Shown: in pieces, positions 43,334 to 53,435 of the stretch | How positions within the stretch are numbered: the stretch's first letter is position 1 | Layout of the letters: every line of letters begins with the position of its first letter | Assembly: GCF_014905555.1 (NCBI RefSeq) | Contig: NZ_BNGS01000001.1 | Location: 992,001-1,056,000 of the forward strand | DNA from: Streptomyces sp. Y2F8-2 | GTDB lineage: Bacteria; Actinomycetota; Actinomycetes; Streptomycetales; Streptomycetaceae | DNA: 64,000 nt | Reading direction: 5' to 3' | Notes under the pieces: model-generated | What the model was told of the DNA's origin: nothing | Database searches by the model: none | What the model saw: only the letters and a program-made list of their open reading frames with translations | Program-made: the position numbers and the translations under genes

Positions 43334-44182
43334 TCACCGGGGCCGCATGGACAGGAGCTTGCCCCACACCACCAGCCGGTACCGGGAGGTGTATTCGGGG
43401 GTGCACGTGGTGAGGGTGAGGTAGTACCCGGGGTCGCCGTAGCCGTAGGCGGGCTTGACGACGGAACGCGGCACGGGCCGTACGACGCCCGAGTCGCGGG
43501 CCGAGGTCTCCGGCAGGACCTGGTCGACCGCGTACGTGTACACGGCCGCCCCGGTCTCCACCTGGACGACGTCCTTGACCCGCAGCCGGTTCAGGTACCG
43601 GAACGGCTCCCCGTGCGTGTTCCGGTGCCCGGCGACGGCGAAGTTCCCGGCCTGGCCCGGCTGCTGGGTGCCGGGATAGTGGCCGACGTATCCCTTGTTC
43701 AGCACCTCCGCCTTGTCCACGCCCTCGGCGACGGGGACGCGGAGGTGCAGACGCGGGACGACGAGGACGGCGTAGGCCTGGGAGCGGGCCGGACTCAGCT
43801 GCCGGAAGCCCTCGTCCTGCGGGCCGCCGCCTCGGCGCCGCATTTCGGAGGCGGCCGGCGCCCCGGAACCGTCCCCGGCCCCGCCGGTGTCCGCTCTCCC
43901 GGTCGCCGCCGCCCCCGCGGTCGCCGCCGTGCCCGCACTCGGCGCCGTACCGGTGGTCGGCGCCGTTCCCCACTCCCGCTCCAGGGCCTCCACTTCCCGC
44001 TCGGCCCCCTGCCGGGCCTCTCGGTCGGTCCACCACACCTCGTGCACGACGAGCAGCAGAAGCGCGAGGCCGACGGTGACGAGGAGTTCCCCACCGGTCC
44101 ACAGCACACGCCGGCGGAGGGCACGGCGCCGCCGGGTGCGGTGCACGACGACGGAGGCCCGCAGAGTCGGCAGAGCCCGCAT
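43334..44182 (-). CDS. Class E sortase
   Basis: 282 residues. ATG 44182 has GGAGG seven bases upstream. N-terminal basic segment and membrane helix (about 27-48), Ala/Gly/Thr-rich linker, and a sortase domain with catalytic His in FAVAGHRNTHG, Cys in LTLTTCTPEYTSRYR and the Arg in that same segment. LTTC-x-P-x(3)-S-x-R is the class E form, which anchors LAxTG proteins such as that at 34718. Confidence 0.9.
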   Translation of the reverse strand: MRALPTLRASVVVHRTRRRRALRRRVLWTGGELLVTVGLALLLLVVHEVWWTDREARQGAEREVEALEREWGTAPTTGTAPSAGTAATAGAAATGRADTGGAGDGSGAPAASEMRRRGGGPQDEGFRQLSPARSQAYAVLVVPRLHLRVPVAEGVDKAEVLNKGYVGHYPGTQQPGQAGNFAVAGHRNTHGEPFRYLNRLRVKDVVQVETGAAVYTYAVDQVLPETSARDSGVVRPVPRSVVKPAYGYGDPGYYLTLTTCTPEYTSRYRLVVWGKLLSMRPR

Positions 44183-44508
44183 GCGTACGCCTCCTTCGCC
44201 GGGAGCCCCGCCACGCGGCCAGGTACGCGCCGCCGGGGCCGCCCGCACGATAGAAGAGGCACCTTCAAGTCACCAGGCCCATACGCCCGGTACTCCCGTC
44301 CCCTTCCCCGTCCCTTCCCCGCGCCTCCCTTTCCTCTCCGCTCCCCTGCCCCTGCCACCCCACTTCGTCTACCGGTTTTAGAAAGGGCCGTCACAACCCT
44401 CGACAACCCCGTAAGCCACACCCGATCCTTCGTGTTGCATCCAGCGGAACCGGTCGACGCCGGGGGGACGACTCGGCGTTCGAGCGGCACGAAGAGGCGG
44501 AGAAGCCC
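44183..44508. other. 326-base divergent region between sortase and GH30 gene
   Basis: Contains a C/T-rich tract on the plus strand (about 44300-44360) and an AT-richer stretch at 44375-44385. No gene; I see no clear promoter pair. Confidence 0.3.
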
Positions 44509-45984
44509 ATGATCCGACGCAGAGCTCTGCTGGCCGCCGCGGGCGGCACGTTCCTCGGAAGCGCCCTGGCGACCGGCACCGCGCACGCGGACGCGACCAT
44601 CGCGGTCAGCCCGGGCACCACATACGGAAGCTGGGAGGGCTGGGGCACGTCCCTCGCCTGGTGGGCGAACGTCTTCGGGGCGCGGGACGACTTCGCCGAC
44701 ATCTTCTTCACCACCAAGTCGGTGTCGTACAACGGCAGGACGCTCCCCGGCCTCGGCCTGAACATCGCCCGCTACAACCTCGGCGCGTGCAGCTGGAACA
44801 GCGTGGGCGGCGCATCGATGGTCGCCTCTCCCAACATCCCGTCCTTCAAGCAGATCGAGGGCTACTGGCAGGACTGGAACAACGAGGACCCGACCTCCTC
44901 GGCCTGGAAGTGGACGGCGGACGCCACCCAGCGCGCGATGCTGGTCAAGGCGACGCAACGCGGCGCGATCAGCGAGCTGTTCGCCAACTCGCCCATGTGG
45001 TGGATGTGCCTGAACCACAACCCCTCGGGCGCCTCCGACGGCGGCAACAACCTCCAGTCCTGGAACTACCGCCAGCACGCCTCCCACCTGGCCTCCGTGG
45101 CCCTCTACGCCAAGAACAACTGGGGCGTGAACTTCACGACGGTCGAGGCCTTCAACGAGCCGTCGTCGGGCTGGTGGAAGGCGGACGGCACCCAGGAGGG
45201 CTGCCACATGGACGCGACCGTGCAGTCGGCCGTCCTGCCGTACCTGCGCAGTGAGCTGGACAAGCGGGGCCTGACGGGCACGAAGATCTCGGCGTCGGAC
45301 GAGACGAGCTACGACCTGGCGCGCACGACGTGGGGTTCCTTCAGCTCGACGACGAAGGGCTACGTCAACCGCGTCAACGTCCACGGCTACCAGGGCTCCG
45401 GCGGCCGCAGGGACCTCCTCTACACCGACGTGGTGAAGACGTCGGGCAAGGCCCTGTGGAACTCGGAGACGGGCGACGGCGACGCCACCGGCCTCACCCT
45501 GGCGAGCAACCTGCTCCTCGACTTCCGCTGGCTGCACCCGACGGCGTGGGTGTACTGGCAGGTGATGGACCCGACGGCGAGCTGGGCGATGATCGCCTAC
45601 GACGCGAGCACGCTCCAGCCGGGCGCGGTGCAGACGAAGTACTACGTGATGGCGCAGTTCAGCCGCCACATCCGCCCCGGCATGACAATCCTCGACACGG
45701 GGGTCGACTACGCGGTCGCGGCCCTGGACAAATCGGCGAAGCGCCTGGTGATCGTGGCGGCGAACAAGTCCACCTCCGCCCAGACCCTGACCTTCGACCT
45801 CTCCCGCTTCACGACGGTGACGGGCGGCACGGGCGGCGTGGTCCCGCGCTGGAACACGGTCACCGGCGGTGGCGGCGACCTGTACACGGCACACTCGGAC
45901 ACGTTCCTGAGCGGCAAGACGCTGAGCGTGCCGTTCGCGGCGGGCGCCGTGCAGACGCTGCAGGTGGACGGGGTGGCCGTGTAG
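44509..45984 (+). CDS. Secreted GH30 enzyme, probable endo-beta-1,6-galactanase
   Basis: 491 residues. Tat-type signal (MIRRRALLAAAGG...AHA). The (beta/alpha)8 domain starts at GSWEGWGTSLAWW; the acid/base Glu is in AFNEPSSGWW and the nucleophile Glu in LWNSETGDGD. GH30_5 endo-1,6-galactanases from Streptomyces share these segments. A small beta-domain ends the protein. Likely degrades arabinogalactan side chains outside the cell. Confidence 0.82.
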   Translation: MIRRRALLAAAGGTFLGSALATGTAHADATIAVSPGTTYGSWEGWGTSLAWWANVFGARDDFADIFFTTKSVSYNGRTLPGLGLNIARYNLGACSWNSVGGASMVASPNIPSFKQIEGYWQDWNNEDPTSSAWKWTADATQRAMLVKATQRGAISELFANSPMWWMCLNHNPSGASDGGNNLQSWNYRQHASHLASVALYAKNNWGVNFTTVEAFNEPSSGWWKADGTQEGCHMDATVQSAVLPYLRSELDKRGLTGTKISASDETSYDLARTTWGSFSSTTKGYVNRVNVHGYQGSGGRRDLLYTDVVKTSGKALWNSETGDGDATGLTLASNLLLDFRWLHPTAWVYWQVMDPTASWAMIAYDASTLQPGAVQTKYYVMAQFSRHIRPGMTILDTGVDYAVAALDKSAKRLVIVAANKSTSAQTLTFDLSRFTTVTGGTGGVVPRWNTVTGGGGDLYTAHSDTFLSGKTLSVPFAAGAVQTLQVDGVAV

Positions 45985-46001
45985 ACGGCTACCGCTGGAG
46001 G

Positions 46002-46036
46002 GGGGCGGCGAGGGTTCTGTGAACCCTCGCCGCCCC
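46002..46036 (+). terminator. Terminator after the GH30 gene
   Basis: 16-base perfect stem GGGGCGGCGAGGGTTC / GAACCCTCGCCGCCCC with a TGT loop; short T-run at 46040. Confidence 0.88.
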
Positions 46037-46076
46037 GCCTTTCCCCACCAGGCCACCCTCCGCTCAAATAGCAGTC

Positions 46077-47192
46077 ATGATCACAGGCACACCGCGGGCG
46101 GGGGCCCGAAGCAGGCAGCTGCGGCGGATAGCGGACCGCCGAGCGCGAGCGGAACGAGGCAGCGGACAAGGCCCCAGGGCTCCCCTCGGCGCACGCCGCC
46201 CGGGCCACCGCCGCGGAGCACCCCAGCGAACGGCCGTCGCCGGCGGGCCCGACCACACCCCACCCCCGGAGACGAGCACCTGGGGCAACCGGCTGGCTGC
46301 GACGGCCGCGATGCTCCCGGGCCTCGCCGCGGTCGCCGCACTGGTCTTCACCTGGGTGTCGGTGACCCAGGTGTCCAGGGAACTGGCCATCTCGGAACAG
46401 GGACAGATCGCCGACCGGTACGACAGGGCCCTGGAACGCCTGGACAACGACTCCGCGACCATCCGCCGAGGCGCAGTCTTCTCCCTGCAGGGCATCATGG
46501 AGGACTCCCCTCGGGATCAACCGAAAATAATCACCACACTGTCCGCGCACATCCGCACCCATGCCACCAAGAAGCTGTCGACACCTGAGAAGGCTCCCGA
46601 CGTCCAGGCGGCACTGTTCGTACTCGCCCACCGCGATCCGGTCCACGACGGCGCCACACGTCTCGATCTCAGAGATGCCTATCTGATCGGCGCGAGCCTC
46701 CAGGGTGCCGACCTGACCAAGGCGGACCTCACCGGTGCGGTGCTGACGAACTCCGACCTCCAGGACGCGGACCTGTCAGGCGCGATCCTGCGCCGCGCCT
46801 CGCTGAAACAGGCCAAATTACAGGGCGCCGCCCTCACCGGAGCAGACCTGACCAGCGCAGCCTTGACGGGGGCCAACCTCACAGAGGCAAACCTGGCCGA
46901 CGCCCGCCTGCACTCGGCCGACCTGAAATCGGCCACCTTGATGCACGCCGACCTGCGCAACGCCTCCCTCAACAAGGCGGGCCTGCGCCAGGCGGATCTG
47001 ACGGACGCGAACCTCGGTGGAGCATCTCTGGTCGGAGCGGACCTCGCCGAGGCGGAGCTGGGCACCGCACGCCTCGACGACACGGTCCTGACGGACGTCC
47101 ACCGCCCCGAAGGGGACTTGCCGCCGTCGTCACCGCCGCCCACGTCCCCTCCGTTCACTCCGTCAACCGACCCGCGAACCAGGCATTCGTAA
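46077..47192 (+). CDS. Pentapeptide-repeat membrane protein
   Basis: 371 residues. Basic disordered start (1-70), one membrane helix (about 78-98), a linker, then about 25 pentapeptide repeats of the A(D/N)Lxx type (about 195-345) forming a right-handed beta-helix, and a Pro/Ser tail. The helix before a coiled RYDRALERLDND segment is common in Streptomyces pentapeptide proteins of unknown function. Confidence 0.82.
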   Translation: MITGTPRAGARSRQLRRIADRRARAERGSGQGPRAPLGARRPGHRRGAPQRTAVAGGPDHTPPPETSTWGNRLAATAAMLPGLAAVAALVFTWVSVTQVSRELAISEQGQIADRYDRALERLDNDSATIRRGAVFSLQGIMEDSPRDQPKIITTLSAHIRTHATKKLSTPEKAPDVQAALFVLAHRDPVHDGATRLDLRDAYLIGASLQGADLTKADLTGAVLTNSDLQDADLSGAILRRASLKQAKLQGAALTGADLTSAALTGANLTEANLADARLHSADLKSATLMHADLRNASLNKAGLRQADLTDANLGGASLVGADLAEAELGTARLDDTVLTDVHRPEGDLPPSSPPPTSPPFTPSTDPRTRHS

Positions 47193-47265
47193 CAATGCCC
47201 TCCACGCTGCCCACTGACCTGCGGGTATCTGATGTTTGTCGGCCAACGGCAGTACCGTGTCCCCC

Positions 47266-48279
47266 ATGCGCCCCGACACGCCTGCCGAGAACGTCGACCA
47301 CAACGCCGAAGCAGCACGCCTGGAGCGGACTGCCGGCCTGTATCCGGAGGACGCCGAACACCTGCTGCTGCAGGCCGCGGCCCACCGGGAACTGGCCGGC
47401 GACCGCCCCGGCGCGACCGCGCTGTACGACCGCCTGCTGTCCTCCGGCGAACCGCTGGAGAACCCCCACCTGGTACGCGCCCTGAAGGCGTCCAACCTGT
47501 GGGAGTACGACCACGAGGCGGAAGCGCGGGCGATCATCGAGGGAATCCGCACGGCCGCCCCGCGGCATCCGGCCCCCTGGGTGATCGTCGCGGAGTCCCT
47601 GGAGTCGCACGACGAGCTCGAGGCGGCCGAGAAGACGTTCACGGAGGGCCTACGGCTCCTGGTGGGCGACGGGACGCAACCGCCGCAGTCCACGCACCCC
47701 CTCCTCTACGGCCGCCACCGGGTCCGCCGCATGCTGGGCGCGGCCCACGACGAGTGGGACGCCCTGGCGGACACCGTCCACTCCTCCTCCATCACCCTGG
47801 ACGAGCTGCACGACCCCAAGCGCATCTGGACCCTCGGCTCGAACAACCCGGCGGAACTGAAGGCGGAGATCACCCGCCTCCGAGCAGAACTGGGCGCCTA
47901 CCGGGAGGCCCTGTCCCGCCCGTTCCCGGTGGCGGTCCTGCACTGGCCGGCGGGCGAGCTGGCGGAGCTGGTGGCGATGTACCCGTCGCTGGCCGCCGAG
48001 TACCCGTCGCACGAGGAGCACCTGGCGACGATAGAGGGCTCACTGAGGGAACTGGCGTCCTCCGGGACCGGGAACCTGGGGATCGTGTCCGGGACGGTGC
48101 CGTCGTACGAGGCCTTCGCGGCGTCGGAGGGCACGTCACCGGGGGATACGGCACTGCTACCGCAGTACGCGACGATCTTGGCCGCACGGGGGCGGGCTGT
48201 GGCTTGGCCTCCGGAGCGGGGGGATGGGTGTTGGTGCGGGTCGGGGGCGGTTTATGAGGGGTGCCACGGGGCTGGGTGA
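47266..48279 (+). CDS. TPR-like protein with C-terminal SEC-C zinc motif
   Basis: 337 residues from ATG at 47266; TTG 47236 or GTG 47257 are possible since no strong ribosome site is seen. The N-terminal half is TPR-like helical (AARLERTAGLYPEDAEHLLLQAAAHRELAGDR...). The end CWCGSGAVYEGCHG is a SEC-C motif that binds zinc. Role unknown. Confidence 0.75.
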   Translation: MRPDTPAENVDHNAEAARLERTAGLYPEDAEHLLLQAAAHRELAGDRPGATALYDRLLSSGEPLENPHLVRALKASNLWEYDHEAEARAIIEGIRTAAPRHPAPWVIVAESLESHDELEAAEKTFTEGLRLLVGDGTQPPQSTHPLLYGRHRVRRMLGAAHDEWDALADTVHSSSITLDELHDPKRIWTLGSNNPAELKAEITRLRAELGAYREALSRPFPVAVLHWPAGELAELVAMYPSLAAEYPSHEEHLATIEGSLRELASSGTGNLGIVSGTVPSYEAFAASEGTSPGDTALLPQYATILAARGRAVAWPPERGDGCWCGSGAVYEGCHGAG

Positions 48280-48287
48280 CCCCGTGG
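48264..48287 (+). terminator. Hairpin overlapping the SEC-C gene stop
   Basis: CCACGGGG (48264-48271) / CCCCGTGG (48280-48287), loop of 8 that contains the TGA. Confidence 0.65.
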
Positions 48288-48309
48288 CCGCTCACCGTAC
48301 GCCCCAGCC

Positions 48310-48441
48310 CTACTGTGTCGGGCTGGGGACGGCCGATTCCTCCCACAGTTCACGGTGGTAGCGGATGTAATCCGGGTCCACTTGGTGCCAGCCTTTCCTC
48401 CGCAGCTTCGGCAACACATCGGCACCGAACGCACCGGCCCG
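48310..48441 (-). pseudogene. 3' remnant of an unidentified gene
   Basis: The frame ending at 48310 (VRAGAFGADVLPKLRRKGWH then QVDPDYIRYHRELWEES) keeps coding-type GC bias at third positions, but the bias stops near 48441 and no start with ribosome site follows. It looks like the C-terminal end of a protein whose 5' part was lost at the edge of the accessory region. Confidence 0.45.
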
Positions 48442-48578
48442 CACGATGACCGACTCACTTCTGTCAACAGGTAACCGTGACTGACCAGTTACAGCGCATG
48501 GAGCTTCTGAGACGCCACCCTGGCCTGAGTGTCGGTGGCGTCTGTTACACATAGGCACCACGAAGATCGGGGGGCGAT

Positions 48579-51500
48579 GTGACTGGACAGCGAGACCTGG
48601 CGCACCCTGTCGCGGGTGTCTACGAAGAGCTCATCACGCTGCGGTTCGAGCAGAAGCTGAAGGAGCTCTCCGCGCTTGGGTGGCACCCCGTGAGCGAGCC
48701 GGTTGGGCCAGAGTCGGTGCCGCACGTGCTTGCACGACATGTGGCCCGGACGGTACGGCACGTGCTGCACGGCCTGCCGCCAGAGGAGCGGGTCCATGCG
48801 GCGAATCACATCTTGGAATCCATCAGCACGCTTCAGGGAGCACGGGAGTGGGTGGATCTGGTAGCCGCCGGACCTCGCCAACTCCTCGCGCTGGCCAAGC
48901 AAGAGGCTCCAGGCGTCTTCGCCCTCCGACCCGCCACCCCACTGTCCGACACGGCCCTGCTCACGAACTCCCCGGAAGACCCAAGCCTCGGTTTCGAGCT
49001 GCGAGCCGAGTTGGCCACCGCCGACCGAGTCGACCTGCTGTGCGCTTTCGTGAAGTGGCACGGACTGCGGATCATAGAACAGTCCCTGAAGGCCGCCCAG
49101 AAGCGAGACGTACCGATACGCGTCATCACCACCACGTACATCGGGGCGACCGAGCGGCGCGCCCTGGACCGGCTGGTGGAAGAGTTCAACGCCCAGGTGA
49201 AGGTCAACTACGAGACGCGGTCGACTCGGCTTCACGCCAAGGCTTGGCTGTTCCGGCGCGAGAGCGGTTACGACACGGCGTACGTCGGCAGCTCCAACCT
49301 CTCCAAGGCTGCACTGTTGGATGGCCTCGAGTGGAACGTTCGGCTCTCCTCCATTGCTACGCCTGACGTGCTGCGCAAGTTCGAGGCGACCTTCGACGCG
49401 TACTGGAGCGACCCGTCCTTTGAGGCCTATGACCCGAAGACTGACGGGAAGCGCCTCCAAGAAGCCCTAGCGATTGCGGGAGGCGCCACCTCAATCACCA
49501 CAGCGGACCGCGGTATCACCCTGTCCGGCCTCGAGGTGCGCCCATACCCACACCAACGCGACATGCTGGAGCGGCTAGAAGTCGAACGCGAGGTGCATGA
49601 CCGGCACCGGAACCTGCTGGTGGCTGCGACCGGCACCGGCAAGACGGTGATGGCGGCGCTCGACTACAAACAACTACGCAAGAAGCATGGCCGGGACCTT
49701 CGGCTCCTGTTCGTGGCCCATCGCAAGGAGATTTTGCAGCAGTCGCTCCGCACGTACCAAGATGTCTTGGTGGACGCCAACTTCGGCGAGTCCCTGCACA
49801 GCGGGGAGATCCCCGAACGCTGGACCCACGTCTTCGCCAGCGTGCAGTCACTGAATGAGCGCGCCTTGGGCCGGCTTGCTCCGGAGCACTTCGATGTGAT
49901 CGTGATCGACGAGTTCCACCACGGGACGTCACCGACGTATCGCAAGATCCTGGACCACTTCGAGCCGCTAGAGTTGCTGGGACTCACCGCGACCCCGGAG
50001 CGCATGGATGGCAAGAACATCCAAGACGAGTTCTTCGACGGACGGATCGCCGCCGAGATGCGCCTGTGGGAGGCCTTGGAGAACGACCTCCTAAGCCCCT
50101 TCCACTACTTCGGTATCAGCGACACCACGGATCTGAGCGCGGTCGAGTGGAAGCGGGGCGCGTACGATGCAACTGCTCTGAGCAATGTGCTGACCGGTAA
50201 CGATGCGCGAGCGCGCCTAGTCATCAAAGCCGTAGAAGAGAAGATCGCCGATCCTGGCGCCATGCGGGCACTGGGCTTCTGCGTCTCGGTTGCGCACGCA
50301 CACTTCATGGCGCGGTACTTCCGGGCCGCCGGCCTAAACGCCGTGGCACTGGCAGGTGACACTCCGGCCGGTGATCGCAAGCAAGCCCTGGCGGACCTCA
50401 CATCGGGATCACTCCAGGTGATCTTCTCGGTGGACCTCTTCAACGAGGGCCTTGACATCCCCGACGTGGACACGCTGCTTCTGCTGCGCCCCACGTCCAG
50501 CGCGACGGTGTTCTTGCAACAACTCGGCCGCGGACTGCGCCGCAGCGAGAACAAGGCAGTCTTGACCGTCCTGGACTTCATCGGCCAACACCGCAAGGAG
50601 TTCCGCTTCGAGAACCAGTTCCGCGCTCTCACCAACCTCACGCGTAAGCGGCTCTTGGACAACATCGAGCACGACTTCCCGCAGCTTCCCTCCGGTTGCC
50701 AGATCATCCTGGAGGAGAAGGCGAAGAGAACGATCATAGCCAACATCAAGGAGCAAATCGGGGTCAACGTGACGGCCCTAGCTCGTGAGGTCGCCGCCTA
50801 CGCCGAACCGAAGTTGAGCCGCTACCTCTCCGAGAGCGGGCGTGAGCTCAAGGAGATCTACCGAGGCAATGGGAACTCATGGACCGGCTTGCTCCGCCGC
50901 TCCGGCCTCTTGAAGGACGAGGCACCGGAAGGAGAAGCGGCGCTGCTTAAAAGAGTTTCCGCCTTCCTCCACGTGGACGACCCACTGCGCGTGGCCGCGT
51001 ACACGAGGATGCTGGAGGATGACGCCCCGCCCTACAGTGCCCTTGACGAGCAACAACAGGCCTACGCCCGCATGCTCTTCTTCCAGCTGTGGCCCTTGGG
51101 CGGCGTCACCCGCAAGGGCTTCGCGGACTACGACACCGCCTTTGAATCCCTGCGCAAGCAGCACGCCGTACGGAGCGAGTTGCGACAGGTGCTGGAGTAC
51201 AACCTCGCCCACACGGAACACGTCCCCATCCCACTCTTTGGAATCGGCGGCACCAACGGTGTCCCTCTGACCGTGCACGCCTCATACAGTCGCGAGGAGA
51301 TCCTCCCTGCGCTGGGCCAGTCCTCTATCGGTGGCTTCATGCCGGGTGACTTCCGAGAGGGCGTCAAGTGGTGCGAGTCCATCAAGACAGATGCGCTGCT
51401 CATCACCTTGGAAAAGGACGAGAAGGACTTCTCCCCGCAGACTCGCTACCACGACTACGCACTCAGTGAGAGCCTCTTCCACTGGGAGTCCCAGAACCAG

Positions 51501-51740
51501 ACGTCGGAGACATCGCCCACTGGACTTCGCTACCAGCATCACGTTGCGGAAGGCAGCCATGTCCTCCTCTTCGTACGCCGCTACAAGAACACTGACATCG
51601 GCGGCGCCCAGCCGTGGATGCTGCTCGGTCCCGCTGAGTACGTCGATCACAAGGGGAGCAAGCCGATGGCCATTACATGGCAGCTGAAGCACCCGATCCC
51701 AGCGGACGTGTGGGCGTACTCGGCCATCGCGGCCGGCTGA
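48579..51740 (+). CDS. PLD-nuclease / SF2 helicase / DUF3427 protein
   Basis: 1053 residues from GTG at 48579. Order: N-terminal region (1-140), PLD-type nuclease with LHAKAWLFRRES...YVGSSNLSKAAL (HxK near 211-213), SF2 helicase with AATGTGKTV (Walker A), VIDEFHH (DEFH box), GLTATPERMDG, and LQQLGRGLRRSENK (motif VI), then DUF3427. Codon choice is less GC-rich than in neighbours (many TTG, CTA, and GAA-type codons), a sign of transfer. This architecture is associated with restriction or anti-phage activity. No methylase is nearby. Confidence 0.85.
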   Translation: MTGQRDLAHPVAGVYEELITLRFEQKLKELSALGWHPVSEPVGPESVPHVLARHVARTVRHVLHGLPPEERVHAANHILESISTLQGAREWVDLVAAGPRQLLALAKQEAPGVFALRPATPLSDTALLTNSPEDPSLGFELRAELATADRVDLLCAFVKWHGLRIIEQSLKAAQKRDVPIRVITTTYIGATERRALDRLVEEFNAQVKVNYETRSTRLHAKAWLFRRESGYDTAYVGSSNLSKAALLDGLEWNVRLSSIATPDVLRKFEATFDAYWSDPSFEAYDPKTDGKRLQEALAIAGGATSITTADRGITLSGLEVRPYPHQRDMLERLEVEREVHDRHRNLLVAATGTGKTVMAALDYKQLRKKHGRDLRLLFVAHRKEILQQSLRTYQDVLVDANFGESLHSGEIPERWTHVFASVQSLNERALGRLAPEHFDVIVIDEFHHGTSPTYRKILDHFEPLELLGLTATPERMDGKNIQDEFFDGRIAAEMRLWEALENDLLSPFHYFGISDTTDLSAVEWKRGAYDATALSNVLTGNDARARLVIKAVEEKIADPGAMRALGFCVSVAHAHFMARYFRAAGLNAVALAGDTPAGDRKQALADLTSGSLQVIFSVDLFNEGLDIPDVDTLLLLRPTSSATVFLQQLGRGLRRSENKAVLTVLDFIGQHRKEFRFENQFRALTNLTRKRLLDNIEHDFPQLPSGCQIILEEKAKRTIIANIKEQIGVNVTALAREVAAYAEPKLSRYLSESGRELKEIYRGNGNSWTGLLRRSGLLKDEAPEGEAALLKRVSAFLHVDDPLRVAAYTRMLEDDAPPYSALDEQQQAYARMLFFQLWPLGGVTRKGFADYDTAFESLRKQHAVRSELRQVLEYNLAHTEHVPIPLFGIGGTNGVPLTVHASYSREEILPALGQSSIGGFMPGDFREGVKWCESIKTDALLITLEKDEKDFSPQTRYHDYALSESLFHWESQNQTSETSPTGLRYQHHVAEGSHVLLFVRRYKNTDIGGAQPWMLLGPAEYVDHKGSKPMAITWQLKHPIPADVWAYSAIAAG

Positions 51741-51743
51741 CGG

Positions 51744-52388
51744 CTATACACCGCCTCCAGAGGCGCCAACTTGGGCCTCAAAGCGCATCTGGGCCTGGTC
51801 GAGCGCTTCATCCGCGTCTCGGCCATGAGCTTGGAACCAGTGGAGGAGGTCGACGATGACCTGGATCGCCGCTTCCTCCGCCGTGACTCTGCACAACCTG
51901 GTCGGACGAGTGGCAGGCGGCTCCCTGACCTCGTCGTAGAAGCCGAGCACAGCTTCGGCACGTGTAACGCGCTGGTCCCCGGGGCGACTGGTGGCTAACT
52001 CACACCAAGTGACCTTCTGATCAGCAAAGAGTTGAACACCCCAGCGGTCAGCAAGCGCGTCGACCAGCGTCATGCCGCGCCCGCTCTCCGCCTCGACTCC
52101 CGCGTCAACGAGGGTGGGGAGGGCGCGGGGGTCGGGATCGCGCACCTCAATACGCAAGTGAGTGCCGTTGACGGAGACAGCCAAGGTGGTCGGGGTGCCG
52201 CGACCGACATGATTGATCACGTTGGCGACGAGTTCGCTGACGCACAGCTCGGCGGCGTCCACTACGTCGTGCAGGCCCCATACGCTCAGGTGCGTTCGCA
52301 GGACACGACGCAGACCGGCGACTTCTTCGGGCTCTGCCAGGAAGAGCAGTTCCCAGGGCTTCTTCTGCGTCGATGCGGCGCTTTGCAT
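51744..52388 (-). CDS. ATP-binding (HATPase_c, RsbW-like) anti-sigma-type protein
   Basis: 214 residues from ATG 52388. ELCVSELVANVINHVG is the N box, LRIEVRDPDPRALP the G1 box and ESGRGMTLVDALADRWGV the G2 box. The extra C-terminal helix (about 150-214) is not part of the kinase fold. These proteins are typically encoded next to WhiJ-like HTH/DUF397 pairs, as here (divergent at 52587). Confidence 0.85.
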   Translation of the reverse strand: MQSAASTQKKPWELLFLAEPEEVAGLRRVLRTHLSVWGLHDVVDAAELCVSELVANVINHVGRGTPTTLAVSVNGTHLRIEVRDPDPRALPTLVDAGVEAESGRGMTLVDALADRWGVQLFADQKVTWCELATSRPGDQRVTRAEAVLGFYDEVREPPATRPTRLCRVTAEEAAIQVIVDLLHWFQAHGRDADEALDQAQMRFEAQVGASGGGV

Positions 52389-52586
52389 GCGTCTCCCCTC
52401 CACCCCGACCAAGTGCGGAATGCACTCAGTCGCACACTTAGAGTTGCACTGAGACTCTCAAAATGAAACTCTCATCGCAGCTTGGTTGGAGCGAAGCAGC
52501 ATCTCGCACGCCCCCGGCGTACACCGCCTTGCCGCTGCGGTCGCACACCCAGGACGATCTGTTGGACCGACATGAAGGGCCAAACC

Positions 52587-53435
52587 ATGCCAGTTGGACC
52601 CACGACTCGTAGGCGTCAGCTAGGCGCTGACCTGCGCCGCCTCCGCGAGCTGAAAGGCTTGACCCTGGAGGAGGCAGGCGCGCGCGTCGGCATCTCCAAG
52701 GCCACTCTCAGCCGCTACGAGACGAAAGAGGGCTCGGTGAAGTGGCCGGCCGTCGACGCTTTATGCCGTGAGTACGGCGCATCCGACGAAGAGCGCTTGG
52801 CTCTCGTGGAGTTGGCAAAGGGAGCGAAGATCCAGGGCTGGTGGCGCTCTCTGGCTGATCCCATCCCCGAGTCCATGAACCTCATGCTCACCCTCGAGGA
52901 CGAGGTCGTGCGCGAGGACCACTACGCCTGCATGTACATCCCTGGCCTCCTGCAGACCCGCAGGTACGCCGAAGCTGTACACCGCGCCTCCGAAGTGCAG
53001 TGCCCGGAACGGGAGGTACAGCACATGGTCGACATCCGCATGAAGCGGCAAGAGCTCTTGGAGAGGGACGAACCGCCGCACCTCTGGTGTGTGATTGACG
53101 AGGCAGCGATCCGGCGTCGAGTGGGTGGCGGCCAGGTCATGCAGGAACAGCTCAAGCATCTTCTTGCCCTCGCGCAGCGACCCAACGTGACGATGCAGGT
53201 GCTGCCCTTTTCAACAGGAGCCCACGCCGCGTCGGTGGGTAGCTTCGCGATCCTGCGTGGTCAGAGCCCCGAGCTGGACGTCGTGTACATGGATCTCCTC
53301 GGCGGTGGGCTCTTCATGGAGAAGCCGCAGGAACTGGAGCGTTATAGGTTGGCGTTCGAGTATCTCAGCGCCCAGGCCCTCGACTTGGAGTCCTCGGCTG
53401 AGCTCGTCGACCGTATAAGCCAGGAGATCGCGTGA
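52587..53435 (+). CDS. WhiJ-like XRE regulator with DUF5753
   Basis: 282 residues; ATG 52587 has AAGGG upstream, ATG 52572 is in frame. HTH at about 10-65 (LGADLRRLRELKGLTLEEAGARVGISKATLSRYET), DUF5753 from YIPGLLQTRRYAEAV to the end. Leu59 is encoded by TTA (52761-52763), suggesting bldA dependence. Overlaps the DUF397 gene by four bases. Confidence 0.88.
   Translation: MPVGPTTRRRQLGADLRRLRELKGLTLEEAGARVGISKATLSRYETKEGSVKWPAVDALCREYGASDEERLALVELAKGAKIQGWWRSLADPIPESMNLMLTLEDEVVREDHYACMYIPGLLQTRRYAEAVHRASEVQCPEREVQHMVDIRMKRQELLERDEPPHLWCVIDEAAIRRRVGGGQVMQEQLKHLLALAQRPNVTMQVLPFSTGAHAASVGSFAILRGQSPELDVVYMDLLGGGLFMEKPQELERYRLAFEYLSAQALDLESSAELVDRISQEIA

Noticed and set aside
48252..48467. 71-codon minus frame overlapping the remnant
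   Set aside because: Other frame has the coding-type third-position bias.
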